Assembly: GCF_900188345.1 (NCBI RefSeq)
Contig: NZ_FZOD01000041.1
Coordinates: 1-64,000, forward strand
Source: Streptosporangium subroseum
GTDB lineage: Bacteria > Actinomycetota > Actinomycetes > Streptosporangiales > Streptosporangiaceae
Length of the DNA stretch: 64,000 nt
Direction of reading: 5' to 3'
Below, piece after piece: positions 1-7,179 of the stretch (the stretch's first letter is position 1; the number at the start of each line of letters is the position of its first letter). Position numbers and translations under genes: made by a program. The notes under the pieces were generated by a model, which was given only the letters and a program-made list of their open reading frames with translations, searched no databases and was not told the DNA's origin.

Positions 1-403
1 ACCGGACGATGAAGTAGATCAGCCCGTTGCCGGCGTCCATCCGGAGGATCGAGGCGACCATCATGCACAGGGCGGTCGCGGCGAAAAAGGCGCCCGCCGT
101 CTCCTGGCCCGCTTCCCGGGTGACCAGCACGACCATCAGGAACTGCGCGACGGCACCGACCGCCGCCCCGGCCAGGCCGGCCAGCCCGCTCCGCGCCGTC
201 CCGTTCAGTCTGGTCAGCCCGCCTCGCGCCGTCCCGTTCAGTCTGGTCAGCCCGCCTCGCGCCGTCCCGTTCAGTCTGGTCAGCCCGCCTCGCGCCGTCC
301 CGTTCAGTCTGGACAGCCCGTCCCGTGCCGACCCGTTCAATCTGGACAGGCCGGACAGGCCTGCGGAGATCAGCGCCGCCAAGACGGCACCGCGCCGAGC
401 CAT
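1..403 (-). CDS. Wzx-like polysaccharide flippase, N-terminal part (runs off window)
   Basis: Only the first 134 codons are present; the gene continues beyond position 1. Residues about 75-134 read as the first two membrane segments of a MATE/Wzx flippase, with the family-like stretches AVAQFLMVVLVTREAGQ and AGAFFAATALCMM. Such proteins flip lipid-linked repeat units to the outer face of the membrane. Before the first membrane segment lies an unusual tail of five 11-residue repeats of the type RLNGTARGGLT, encoded by 33-bp DNA repeats. The ATG at 403 lies inside the end of the sulfotransferase frame (34-nt overlap), so a later start inside the repeats is possible. It is the last visible gene of the minus-strand polysaccharide operon. 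Confidence 0.8.
   Translation of the reverse strand, partial: MARRGAVLAALISAGLSGLSRLNGSARDGLSRLNGTARGGLTRLNGTARGGLTRLNGTARGGLTRLNGTARSGLAGLAGAAVGAVAQFLMVVLVTREAGQETAGAFFAATALCMMVASILRMDAGNGLIYFIVR
193..357. repeat. 33-bp coding minisatellite (5 units) in the flippase gene
   Basis: Units begin at 193, 226, 259, 292 and 325. The first three are identical, the fourth has a few changes and the fifth is more diverged. The unit length is a multiple of three, so copy-number change keeps the reading frame. Translated on the minus strand it gives RLNGTARGGLT. Confidence 0.95.
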
Positions 404-1224
404 GAGCTCAGAAGGGAGTCCTGGCCCTCGAAACGATCGGTCAGCTCGCGGCGGAGCGAGGCGGGCATCGGCGCGGGCCGGGACCGGACGTTGTGCGGCT
501 CGAACACCGGGTCGCCGATGTGCGGCAACCCGAGGAACGCCAGCACCCGGTCGTAGACGACCTCCGGCTCGGAGAAGAACCGCCCGCTGTCCAGGACGAG
601 CAGCCGTTCGCGGCCGACCAGCGGTTCGAGCCGGGCGAGCTGCTCGGCGTAGCGGCCCCTGGCGAGGTAGGCGAGGTGCCGGTGGGCGTGATTCGTCGAG
701 TGCGGGAAGGCGCGCAGGTCGTCCTCGGCCCCGGCCAGCCGCTCCTCCTCCAGCTCCACGGCTCTGGCGAAGGAGGTCTCGGTCTCGAAACCCCTGGCCA
801 GCTCGTGCGCGTGGGCTGAGAAGGCGCGCTCGACCGGGTCGCGAGTCAGCACGATCAGCTTCACACCGGGCAGGTCCCAGGCGATCCGGGCACCGGCCAG
901 CGGGTGGAACAGATAGTAGGGCGAGGACTCGAACGCGTGGGGGCGGTAGCCGTACCTGTATGCCAGCCGGGAGGCTCGCGGCCGCAGCGGGAAGTGCGCT
1001 CGATACCAGGACAGGCCCTGGTCATAGGCCATGTCGAAGTAATGCACGCCCTTGTGGAGCACGGGCTTGAGCAACAGCGGGTGCTGCGACAGAGCCCGGT
1101 AGAGGGAGGTGGTGCCGCAACGCTGCGCTCCGATGATGAGGAAGGAGGGCAGGACCCTGCTCCCGGCGGTGAGGCGCCCGGCGGCTCGCGACATGGTGTG
1201 GACGGAACACTTCAATGCGGGCAT
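370..1224 (-). CDS. PAPS-dependent sulfotransferase
   Basis: This 284-aa protein transfers sulfate from PAPS to a hydroxyl or amine acceptor. The 5'-phosphosulfate-binding loop is clear near residues 27-43 (PSFLIIGAQRCGTTSLYRAL), and the 3'-phosphate site is VLTRDPVERAFSAHAHE with the expected Arg and Ser. Length and motifs fit the carbohydrate/Nod-type sulfotransferase family. The ATG at 1224 overlaps the stop of the upstream kinase (TGATG), so translation is coupled; a second in-frame ATG at 1194 is a weaker choice. Its place between a kinase and a flippase in a Wzx/Wzy operon, with an APS kinase 6 kb away, points to sulfation of the exported polysaccharide. The acceptor is not known. Confidence 0.88.
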   Translation of the reverse strand: MPALKCSVHTMSRAAGRLTAGSRVLPSFLIIGAQRCGTTSLYRALSQHPLLLKPVLHKGVHYFDMAYDQGLSWYRAHFPLRPRASRLAYRYGYRPHAFESSPYYLFHPLAGARIAWDLPGVKLIVLTRDPVERAFSAHAHELARGFETETSFARAVELEEERLAGAEDDLRAFPHSTNHAHRHLAYLARGRYAEQLARLEPLVGRERLLVLDSGRFFSEPEVVYDRVLAFLGLPHIGDPVFEPHNVRSRPAPMPASLRRELTDRFEGQDSLLSSWLGAVPSWRR

Positions 1225-2381
1225 CACACCAGAACCTCCTGATGGTCGACGACGGGATTGAGCCAGCGGGCGGGCGGGCCGAGGGGCTCGTGGCCGTCGG
1301 CCGCGTGCCGGTCCGCGAGAGTGATCAGGTAACGGATCGCGGTCAGCCGGGCTTCCGCGGCAGACAGGCCGAACGGGGCGAGGGTCGGCAGGGCCTGCGC
1401 CAGGCAGGCCATGGCCGCGGCGGCCGGATCCGTACGGCGCAGGGCACGATGGAAGAAGTGGTGGACGGCGTCGAAGCCGAGCGGCACCCCGGTGCCGAAC
1501 CGCTCCCAGTCCCATACCAGCAGCCGCTCGTCGGCCCCTCGCGCGATGTTCCACGGCGAGAAGTCCCCGTGCCAGGCGAACAGGCGGCCACGCGACGGGG
1601 AACCCGCGTGCTGGGGGCCGGGGGGCAGGGGAGGCCGGGACTCCGTGGGTTCGGGGTTGGGGGGCCGGTGGTCGTGAGCCTGTGGGCTGGGAGGTTGGAG
1701 CCCTGGGCACTGAGGGCCGGAGGACTGGACACTAGGGGGTCGGAGGCCTGGAGACCGGGAGGCCGGGAGGACACTAGGGGGTCGGAGGCCTGGAGACCGG
1801 GAGGCCGGGAGGACACTAGGGGGTCGGAGGCCTGGGGACCGGGAGGCCGGAATGCGGGCGATCTCGGCGATCGCGTCGACGAGCAGACTCTCGGGGATCG
1901 GACCCCGCCGTACGGGAAGCGGAGCCAGCGCGAGCACGGACAGGCCGCGCCAGGACCCGTAGTGCAGCACGGCCGGCGGGACGACGGTTTTCAGCGGCAT
2001 GCCGGCGAGCAGGTCGAGTGTCCGCGCCTCGTTCGCGATGAGCTCGCGGGCACGGTCGGTGTCGCCGATCTTCACGAAGGCGACCAGCCCGTCGGGGGCG
2101 TGGACCTCCAGGAGCGGCTTGCGGTTGGCCCGCCTGGCCGGGCGGACGTGCAACACGACGCGGACGGGGGTGCCGAGCACCTCGCGCAGGTAGGTCTCGA
2201 TGCAGCCCTCCCCCGAGGGGATCATGACCTTTCCACCGAGATGCCACCACGTGCGGGGAACCAGCCTGCGGGGGAGCCGGCGATGGGGAAGCAGGGTGTA
2301 GGGCCGGGCCTCGCCGGGACCGGGGAACAGCAGGTTGATCGTCTGGTCGAGATAGCGCAGACGGATGCGGGCGTCGTTCAT
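1224..2381 (-). CDS. APH/choline-kinase-fold phosphotransferase with repeat insert
   Basis: The protein has 385 aa. The catalytic loop WHGDFSPWNI (HGD at residues 271-273) and the metal-binding DWE (291-293) identify an aminoglycoside phosphotransferase-fold kinase; AFVKIG near 101-106 is the likely ATP-binding Lys strand. Between the N-lobe and the catalytic loop, residues about 178-264 form a Pro/Ser/Arg-rich insert that starts with three 14-residue repeats. Normal family members have only a short connection there. The start overlaps the O-antigen ligase stop (ATGA). In this setting it more likely phosphorylates a sugar or lipid-linked intermediate than an antibiotic, but the substrate is inference. 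Confidence 0.82.
   Translation of the reverse strand: MNDARIRLRYLDQTINLLFPGPGEARPYTLLPHRRLPRRLVPRTWWHLGGKVMIPSGEGCIETYLREVLGTPVRVVLHVRPARRANRKPLLEVHAPDGLVAFVKIGDTDRARELIANEARTLDLLAGMPLKTVVPPAVLHYGSWRGLSVLALAPLPVRRGPIPESLLVDAIAEIARIPASRSPGLRPPSVLPASRSPGLRPPSVLPASRSPGLRPPSVQSSGPQCPGLQPPSPQAHDHRPPNPEPTESRPPLPPGPQHAGSPSRGRLFAWHGDFSPWNIARGADERLLVWDWERFGTGVPLGFDAVHHFFHRALRRTDPAAAAMACLAQALPTLAPFGLSAAEARLTAIRYLITLADRHAADGHEPLGPPARWLNPVVDHQEVLV
1725..1850. repeat. 42-bp coding minisatellite (3 units) in the kinase gene
   Basis: The 42-bp unit recurs with exact spacing, seen for example as the same octamer at 1741, 1783 and 1825. On the minus strand it encodes PASRSPGLRPPSVL. The last unit carries a single-base change. 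The flanking Pro-rich segment on the 1590-1725 side looks like older, decayed copies. Confidence 0.93.
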
Positions 2382-3793
2382 CCCTCTCCCCGGCCGTGGA
2401 TCCGTCGCTCAGGTGAAGAGGGGAGCGGGGAACGATCCGGCACCTGGATCTCCTCCCACCCGTGTCGCGTGGCGGATACCGCATCGCGGGGTCCGTGAGC
2501 CGGTTCCTCCCTGCTCGTCATCGAGTTCCTCCAGAGCAGTGCGAATGAGATGAGATACAGGCTGAGCGGCGTGACCAGCCCGTCGTAGACGAACATGTAG
2601 AGAAGGGTGAGGATCATCACCAGGACCCCGGCCATGCCGATCGGGCTCCGGTCGGGCCAGTGGCGGCGGATGGCCCCGGCGAAGAACGCCACGTAGAGGG
2701 CGGCCCCGGCGAATCCCTGGGTGATCATCAGGTGCCAGAGCTGGCCGTCGCTGCCCAGAGGCGGATGGCCGCAGGTGGGGCACCAGCCGGTCTTGCCGGT
2801 GGTGATCGTCTGGTGGCTGCCCATCGCGTTGCGGGTGTTGCCGTAGCCGATGAGCGGCGAGGTGCCGGCGGCGGCGATGGTCGCCGACACGGTGAAGGCG
2901 CGGATGTCGTTGCTGTGCGGGCTGTCCAGCCGTTGGGCCACCATCGTCTGAAGGGGACTGAGGAAGAACATCAGCGCCCCGGCGGCGACGGCGGAGCCGA
3001 CCGCGATGCGGGCCCGCGCGCCCAGGCGAAGGAACAGGTAGGCACATGCGATGCCCAGGCCGATCCAGAGGCCGCGGTTGAGCGAGTAGACGATCGGGAT
3101 GGCGGCCAGAACGACCAGCGGGACCGCGGCCAGACGCCTGCGCCGCCCGCCGTACACCCACCAGCCGACCACGAACCAGATGAGCAGCACCGAGACGTTG
3201 CTTCCCCAGGCGTTGGCCCACTCGAACGGCGCCTCCGGGCGGGGGGAGGCGTGGCCGAGGACCTTCTGTATCTGGGCCGCGGTGGGGTGGATCAGGTTCC
3301 GGACGAAGGAGTTGCCGCTGATCCACTCGGGCAGGATCCACTCGATCGGCGAGGTGAACTCGACACGCGGCGCGAACACGCCCAGCAGGCCACCGGCGAC
3401 GGTCGCGACGAACATCGCGCCGAGCATGCGCACCAGCATGAGCTGCGGCAGCTCGCTTTCTGTCAGGTTGCCCAGGTAGAGCACCATGATCATCAATGAG
3501 ACGTAGAGGGCCAGGCGCATGAGGTAGCCGAGCATCCGTCCGGCGGAGAACTCGCCGTAGGTGTCCGGCGGCATCTCGTCGAGCATGAGTGCGCTGATCA
3601 CATATCCCGCCAGGAGCAGCAGCCAGAGCCCGAACCCCCGTGGCGCCCTGATCGGTCGTCTTCGCAGGAGGATCAGCGCCATCCACGGGGCCAGCGCGAT
3701 CACCGCCAGGCCGCCGAAACCCAGCGCCCACCACAGCGGATACGCCACCAGCAGCGCGGCGATCGGCCAGGCCGCCCGGTGCGGGCCCGTCAC
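2378..3793 (-). CDS. O-antigen ligase / Wzy-type polysaccharide polymerase
   Basis: A 471-aa polytopic membrane protein with about ten hydrophobic segments and the Wzy/WaaL-type layout. A long polar region in the middle (residues about 140-195) precedes the paired hydrophobic strands VLLIWFVVGWWVY and VVLAAIPIVYSLNRGLWIG, the latter with the Arg typical of the family. A second extracytoplasmic loop carries GYGNTRNAMGSH and a CPTCG motif. The start is GTG at 3793, overlapping the Wzz stop by 4 nt, and the stop overlaps the kinase ATG. It would polymerise or ligate flipped repeat units. Polymerase and ligase roles cannot be separated from sequence alone. Confidence 0.85.
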   Translation of the reverse strand: MTGPHRAAWPIAALLVAYPLWWALGFGGLAVIALAPWMALILLRRRPIRAPRGFGLWLLLLAGYVISALMLDEMPPDTYGEFSAGRMLGYLMRLALYVSLMIMVLYLGNLTESELPQLMLVRMLGAMFVATVAGGLLGVFAPRVEFTSPIEWILPEWISGNSFVRNLIHPTAAQIQKVLGHASPRPEAPFEWANAWGSNVSVLLIWFVVGWWVYGGRRRRLAAVPLVVLAAIPIVYSLNRGLWIGLGIACAYLFLRLGARARIAVGSAVAAGALMFFLSPLQTMVAQRLDSPHSNDIRAFTVSATIAAAGTSPLIGYGNTRNAMGSHQTITTGKTGWCPTCGHPPLGSDGQLWHLMITQGFAGAALYVAFFAGAIRRHWPDRSPIGMAGVLVMILTLLYMFVYDGLVTPLSLYLISFALLWRNSMTSREEPAHGPRDAVSATRHGWEEIQVPDRSPLPSSPERRIHGRGEG

Positions 3794-5241
3794 GGCCGGG
3801 GAGTCGTCCGCGAGGCCGCCGACGGCGGTGCCTGCGGAGGAATCGCCCTGCGGGAGCCGGGCGCGGATCGGCTGCGGCCCTTCGGACCGGTGGGCGGCTC
3901 GGCTCCATGGGCCGCTTCGGCGGCCTCCGGGTGGGGAGGGGCGACCTGGAGCCTGTCTTGCTCTCCAAGGGCTTGCTCTACATGGGGAGGGGTGACCTGA
4001 AGCATGTCCCCTTCCGGATAGGGAGAGGAGGCCGGCATGCTGTCGCGTTCCAGGTAGGGGGCGGAGGCCGGGATTCTGTCCCGCTTCGGATGGGGAGGAG
4101 CGACCGGGAGCCTGTCCTGCTCCGGGTGGGGAGGGACAGCCGGGCGCCTGTCCCGATTCGGTTGGGGAGGAGCGACCGGGATTCTGTCTCGCTCCGGGTG
4201 GGGAGAGGGAGCCGGGATGAGGTCCCGTTCCGGGTGGGGAGGGGCGGTGGGGACCTTGCTTCGACCGGTGATCAGGGTGCCGAGCACCGGGGTTTCGTGC
4301 TCGTACAGGCTGCGCGCGGCACGCGTCACCTCGCGTGAGGACGCCCCGGGCATGGTGGCCGCGCCCGCCGGCCCGTCCGGCTCCGGGTCACCGGCGGTGC
4401 CGGTGCCGGTCGGTCGCCTGATACGGGGTTTCCTGCGAAGCCTGGTGCCGAGGCGGTCGCGGAGCCACGCGGCGCCGACCCCGGAGAGCAGCCCGGCCAT
4501 GAGGCCGCCGCCGAGGTGGAGGGGAGGGCTGGGTGCGCTGGGTTCGGTGGGTGCCACCGCGCCGCTGATCACCGATCCGGGAATGACGGCGACGGTCTTG
4601 AACGCGTCGTATTTGGCGGTGAGGGTGTAGCTCTGGCGGCTCAGGACGTTCTGCTGCTGCAGGGCGACGGTCCGCTCCGCCGTGCCCTTCGCCAGCCCCG
4701 GCAGCGTGGCGGCCACCTTGGCCAGACTCGCGTTGACCTGCTTCAACTTGATGAGGAGCACCTTGAGCTGGGCGGTCAGGGCGCCGGTGAAGGACTCACT
4801 CCGGTAGGCCAGGTAGGCGCGGGCATAGGCGTTCGCTCCGGCGGCCGCGGCTGCCGGATCACCGGCGGTGTAGGAGATCTGCAGGACCGAGGTGTTGGGG
4901 GGAACGGAGACCTCGACGGGCCCGGGAATGCTCTTGAGGACCTTCTCGGCTTTTTTGGCGACCACCGCGGACTGGACGATCTGGGCCTCGGTGTCGAGGT
5001 TGAGTGACTCCCGTTGTCGGCTGGTGACCTGGTTGGTCTGCTCCTGCGGGCCCGTCGCGACGACCAGGACCTGGGCGAACGCGGTGTAGGCGGAGGGTGC
5101 GGCCAACAGGGAGACCACGCCGCCGCCGACTCCGGCCGCGAGAAGAACCAGAAAGATCGGCCATCGACGGCGGAGAAGGGACGCGTAGTCCGCCAGATCT
5201 CCGCCGGAGCGGTGAACGAGGGCGTCCGGCGAAGGGCTCAT
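3790..5241 (-). CDS. Wzz-like chain-length/polysaccharide co-polymerase protein
   Basis: 483 aa. Residues about 15-50 hold the entry ADYASLLRRRWPIFLVLLAAGVGGGVVSL with the first membrane helix; residues 50-230 form the extracytoplasmic Wzz domain with a coiled-coil stretch near 155-200; a second helix lies near 245-262 (HLGGGLMAGLLSGVGAAWL). The cytoplasmic tail lacks a BY-kinase Walker motif; it has the linker ETPVLGTLITG and then about nine imperfect 13-residue repeats related to APPHPERDRIPV, residues about 329-445. ATG at 5241 has an AGAGGGA ribosome site. It is the first gene of the polysaccharide operon and would set chain length. The repeat tail is not a normal part of the family. Confidence 0.83.
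   Translation of the reverse strand: MSPSPDALVHRSGGDLADYASLLRRRWPIFLVLLAAGVGGGVVSLLAAPSAYTAFAQVLVVATGPQEQTNQVTSRQRESLNLDTEAQIVQSAVVAKKAEKVLKSIPGPVEVSVPPNTSVLQISYTAGDPAAAAAGANAYARAYLAYRSESFTGALTAQLKVLLIKLKQVNASLAKVAATLPGLAKGTAERTVALQQQNVLSRQSYTLTAKYDAFKTVAVIPGSVISGAVAPTEPSAPSPPLHLGGGLMAGLLSGVGAAWLRDRLGTRLRRKPRIRRPTGTGTAGDPEPDGPAGAATMPGASSREVTRAARSLYEHETPVLGTLITGRSKVPTAPPHPERDLIPAPSPHPERDRIPVAPPQPNRDRRPAVPPHPEQDRLPVAPPHPKRDRIPASAPYLERDSMPASSPYPEGDMLQVTPPHVEQALGEQDRLQVAPPHPEAAEAAHGAEPPTGPKGRSRSAPGSRRAIPPQAPPSAASRTTPRP
3906..4257. repeat. 39-bp degenerate coding repeat array in the Wzz-like gene
   Basis: About nine imperfect 39-bp units, read on the plus strand as variations of a purine-rich GGGTGGGGAGG..ACCGGGAGCCTGTC pattern. 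On the minus strand they encode APPHPERDRIPV-like repeats with alternating proline and charged residues. Units differ at many positions but keep the reading frame. Confidence 0.85.
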
Positions 5242-5298
5242 GCGCAGGGGTCCCTCTCGGGCGGAATCGGTGTCGGAACCTACGAACTAATCCTCAGA

Positions 5299-5304
5299 AC
5301 TATA
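5299..5304 (-). promoter_or_regulatory. Possible -10 element of the polysaccharide operon
   Basis: TATAGT on the minus strand, about 58 nt upstream of the Wzz start, in a clearly AT-rich intergenic stretch. No convincing -35 box was found at 16-18 nt, so this is only a candidate. Confidence 0.3.
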
Positions 5305-5376
5305 GGTTGGATTTCCATTTTCCCGGCCCGATATGCAAGATTTTCTTCGTGGTGATCTCGCCAATCACAGCAAGAT

Positions 5377-5398
5377 AAATATCGTTTATACGATATTT
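5377..5398. promoter_or_regulatory. AT-rich palindrome between divergent polysaccharide genes
   Basis: Perfect 8-bp inverted repeat AAATATCG-TTTATA-CGATATTT. It lies about 135 nt upstream of the Wzz operon and about 95 nt upstream of the GH26-like gene. Such AT-richness is rare in this genome and the position suits an operator controlling both transcripts. No binding protein can be named. Confidence 0.45.
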
Positions 5399-5493
5399 CC
5401 CACCTATTGCCATGGGGCTCGGGAACGGACCGGCAAAGTCTGCGACATCGCACGTCCTGGGGGTGGGAGGGTGTGGTCCCGGAGAGCCGGAAA

Positions 5494-6720
5494 ATGTGCA
5501 CGTTGAACATCTGCGAGGAACCGTTGTATCGGACAAATACCGATTTAAGACTTATTTCGCGGGGAGCCGGAATCGGCGGATCGCGATTCGTCCTGGCATT
5601 GGGACTGGGCGCGCTCGCACTGGGCGGGGCGGGACTGAGCGGGTGCAGCGGGGCCTCGGGCGTCTCGGAGAAGCCGGCCGTTTCGGCAGGGGTGGAGACA
5701 TCGGTGAGTCCATGGGTGCCGGGGCAGCCGTCGGCACCCGCCCCGGCCGAGATCGGTGGCCTGCCGGGCACCTATCCGACGGCGTCCGCCTGCGAGGTCA
5801 CCGCCAAGCTCATCCCCTCGTGCGGAGCCTGGTGGGGAGTCGCGCCCGAGGTCTTCACCGGGAGGCGTCCCGGGCAGGCGCTGAAGCGCGCGGAGAAGCG
5901 CATGGGCCGCCCGGCCGACATCGTCCACGTCTACCACCGGGAGCAGGATCTCTTCCCGACCGCCGAGGAGCGGGCGATCGCCCGTGACCAGGTCGGCAAC
6001 AGGCTCCTGCTGATCAACTGGAAGCCGTCCTTCGACCACACCTGGGCGGAGATCGCCCGGGGCGCGCTGGACGAGCGGATCGACCGGCTGGCCGGCCACA
6101 TCAGGAAGAACTTCCCCCAGAGGTTCTTCCTGACCGTTCATCACGAACCTGAGAACGACGTGCGGGAGCGGCCCGCCTCGGGAATGACCGCCGACGACTA
6201 CGCGGCGATGTTCCGGCACGTGGTGCTGCGCCTGCGCCAGAAGGGCGTGGACAACGCGGTCACGGTGATGACCTACATGGGCGCGCCCAACTGGGCGGCC
6301 AAACCCTGGTTCGAGAAGCTCTACCCCGGCGACGACGTGGTCGACTGGGTGGGCATGGACCCCTATGTCGACGACAAGGTCCAGTCCTTCGACGGGCTGG
6401 TCAACAAGGCCCGTGAGGGGTTCGACGAATGGCCCGGGTTCTACCGCTGGATGCAGGCGCGTTTCCCCGGCAAGCCCGTCATGGTCGCCGAGTGGGGTGT
6501 GTTCGAGCGCTACGACCAGCCCCGGTTCAAGGAGTCGTTCTTCACGTCGGTGCGCCAGGAGATACGGGACTACCCGCAGATCAAGGCGCTGGTCTACTTC
6601 GACTCACCGCACGCCCCCCGAGGGGACACCCGTTTCGACACCACCCCCGGCGGGCTCAGAGCCTTCGGTGACCTCGCCGACGATCCCTACCTCCGCGCCG
6701 CCGCGGTTCCGCAGAAGTGA
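5494..6720 (+). CDS. GH26-like lipoprotein glycoside hydrolase
   Basis: 408 aa. The N-terminus has a lipoprotein signal ending in LSGC, so the enzyme should be anchored outside the cell. The body resembles GH26 (beta-mannanase-type TIM barrel): HHEPEND supplies the acid/base Glu (about E218) and VAEWGVF the nucleophile (about E333); WVGMDPYVDD is also family-like. ATG 5494 was preferred over an upstream ATG at 5407 because it leaves a normal signal peptide; the ribosome site GGAGAG is only fair. It is divergent from the Wzz-Wzx operon, and such hydrolases are often linked to exopolysaccharide loci for trimming or release. The exact substrate is unknown. Confidence 0.8.
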   Translation: MCTLNICEEPLYRTNTDLRLISRGAGIGGSRFVLALGLGALALGGAGLSGCSGASGVSEKPAVSAGVETSVSPWVPGQPSAPAPAEIGGLPGTYPTASACEVTAKLIPSCGAWWGVAPEVFTGRRPGQALKRAEKRMGRPADIVHVYHREQDLFPTAEERAIARDQVGNRLLLINWKPSFDHTWAEIARGALDERIDRLAGHIRKNFPQRFFLTVHHEPENDVRERPASGMTADDYAAMFRHVVLRLRQKGVDNAVTVMTYMGAPNWAAKPWFEKLYPGDDVVDWVGMDPYVDDKVQSFDGLVNKAREGFDEWPGFYRWMQARFPGKPVMVAEWGVFERYDQPRFKESFFTSVRQEIRDYPQIKALVYFDSPHAPRGDTRFDTTPGGLRAFGDLADDPYLRAAAVPQK

Positions 6721-7123
6721 CCACCCGGCGACTCCGGCGGCCACCGCGGCGCCCAGGATCCAGAGCGTGGCGGTGTTGCTCACCTCGAGGAGCTTGAGCG
6801 CCGAGGCCAGCAGCACCACCGCGAGCAGCGCCCGGATGATCCCGCCGGGTGCCCGGGAGGAGATGCGCGCTCCCAGATAGACGCCGGGAATCGAGCCGAT
6901 CAGCAGCGAAACGGTGACGTCGAGCTTGAAGTCGCCGAACAGCAGGTGACCGAGGGCGGCCGAGGCGACCAGCGGGACGGCCTGGACCAGGTCGGTCCCG
7001 ACGAGCTGGTTGGCCTTCAGCGCCGGGTAGAGCATGAGCAGCGCCACGATGATCAGCGATCCCGAGCCCGATGATGATCGCCACCGGGAACGACCCGACG
7101 GCGAGAGGGATGTCGATGCCCAT
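6604..7123 (-). pseudogene. TauE/SafE sulfite exporter, internally deleted and frameshifted
   Basis: The first 17 codons from ATG 7123 (MGIDIPLAVGSFPVAII, with a GAAGG ribosome site) match the usual start of actinobacterial TauE/SafE exporters. After about position 7065 the sequence continues in another frame as GSGSLIIVALLMLYPALKAN, which belongs to the second half of the family. The intervening roughly 150 residues of a normal 250-300-aa protein are missing. The remaining half reads intact to a stop at 6604, running 117 nt into the 3' end of the convergent GH26-like gene. A shortened product from an internal start cannot be ruled out, but a working eight-helix exporter cannot be made. Confidence 0.75.
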
Positions 7124-7179
7124 CGGCCTTCAGCGCTCCCCGTTCGCCCGGCAGAGACGATCGTCCGGGAGACGCCCGC

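Noticed and set aside
193..357. CRISPR-like array
   Set aside because: The 33-bp repeats are directly adjacent without spacers and lie in frame inside a flippase gene.
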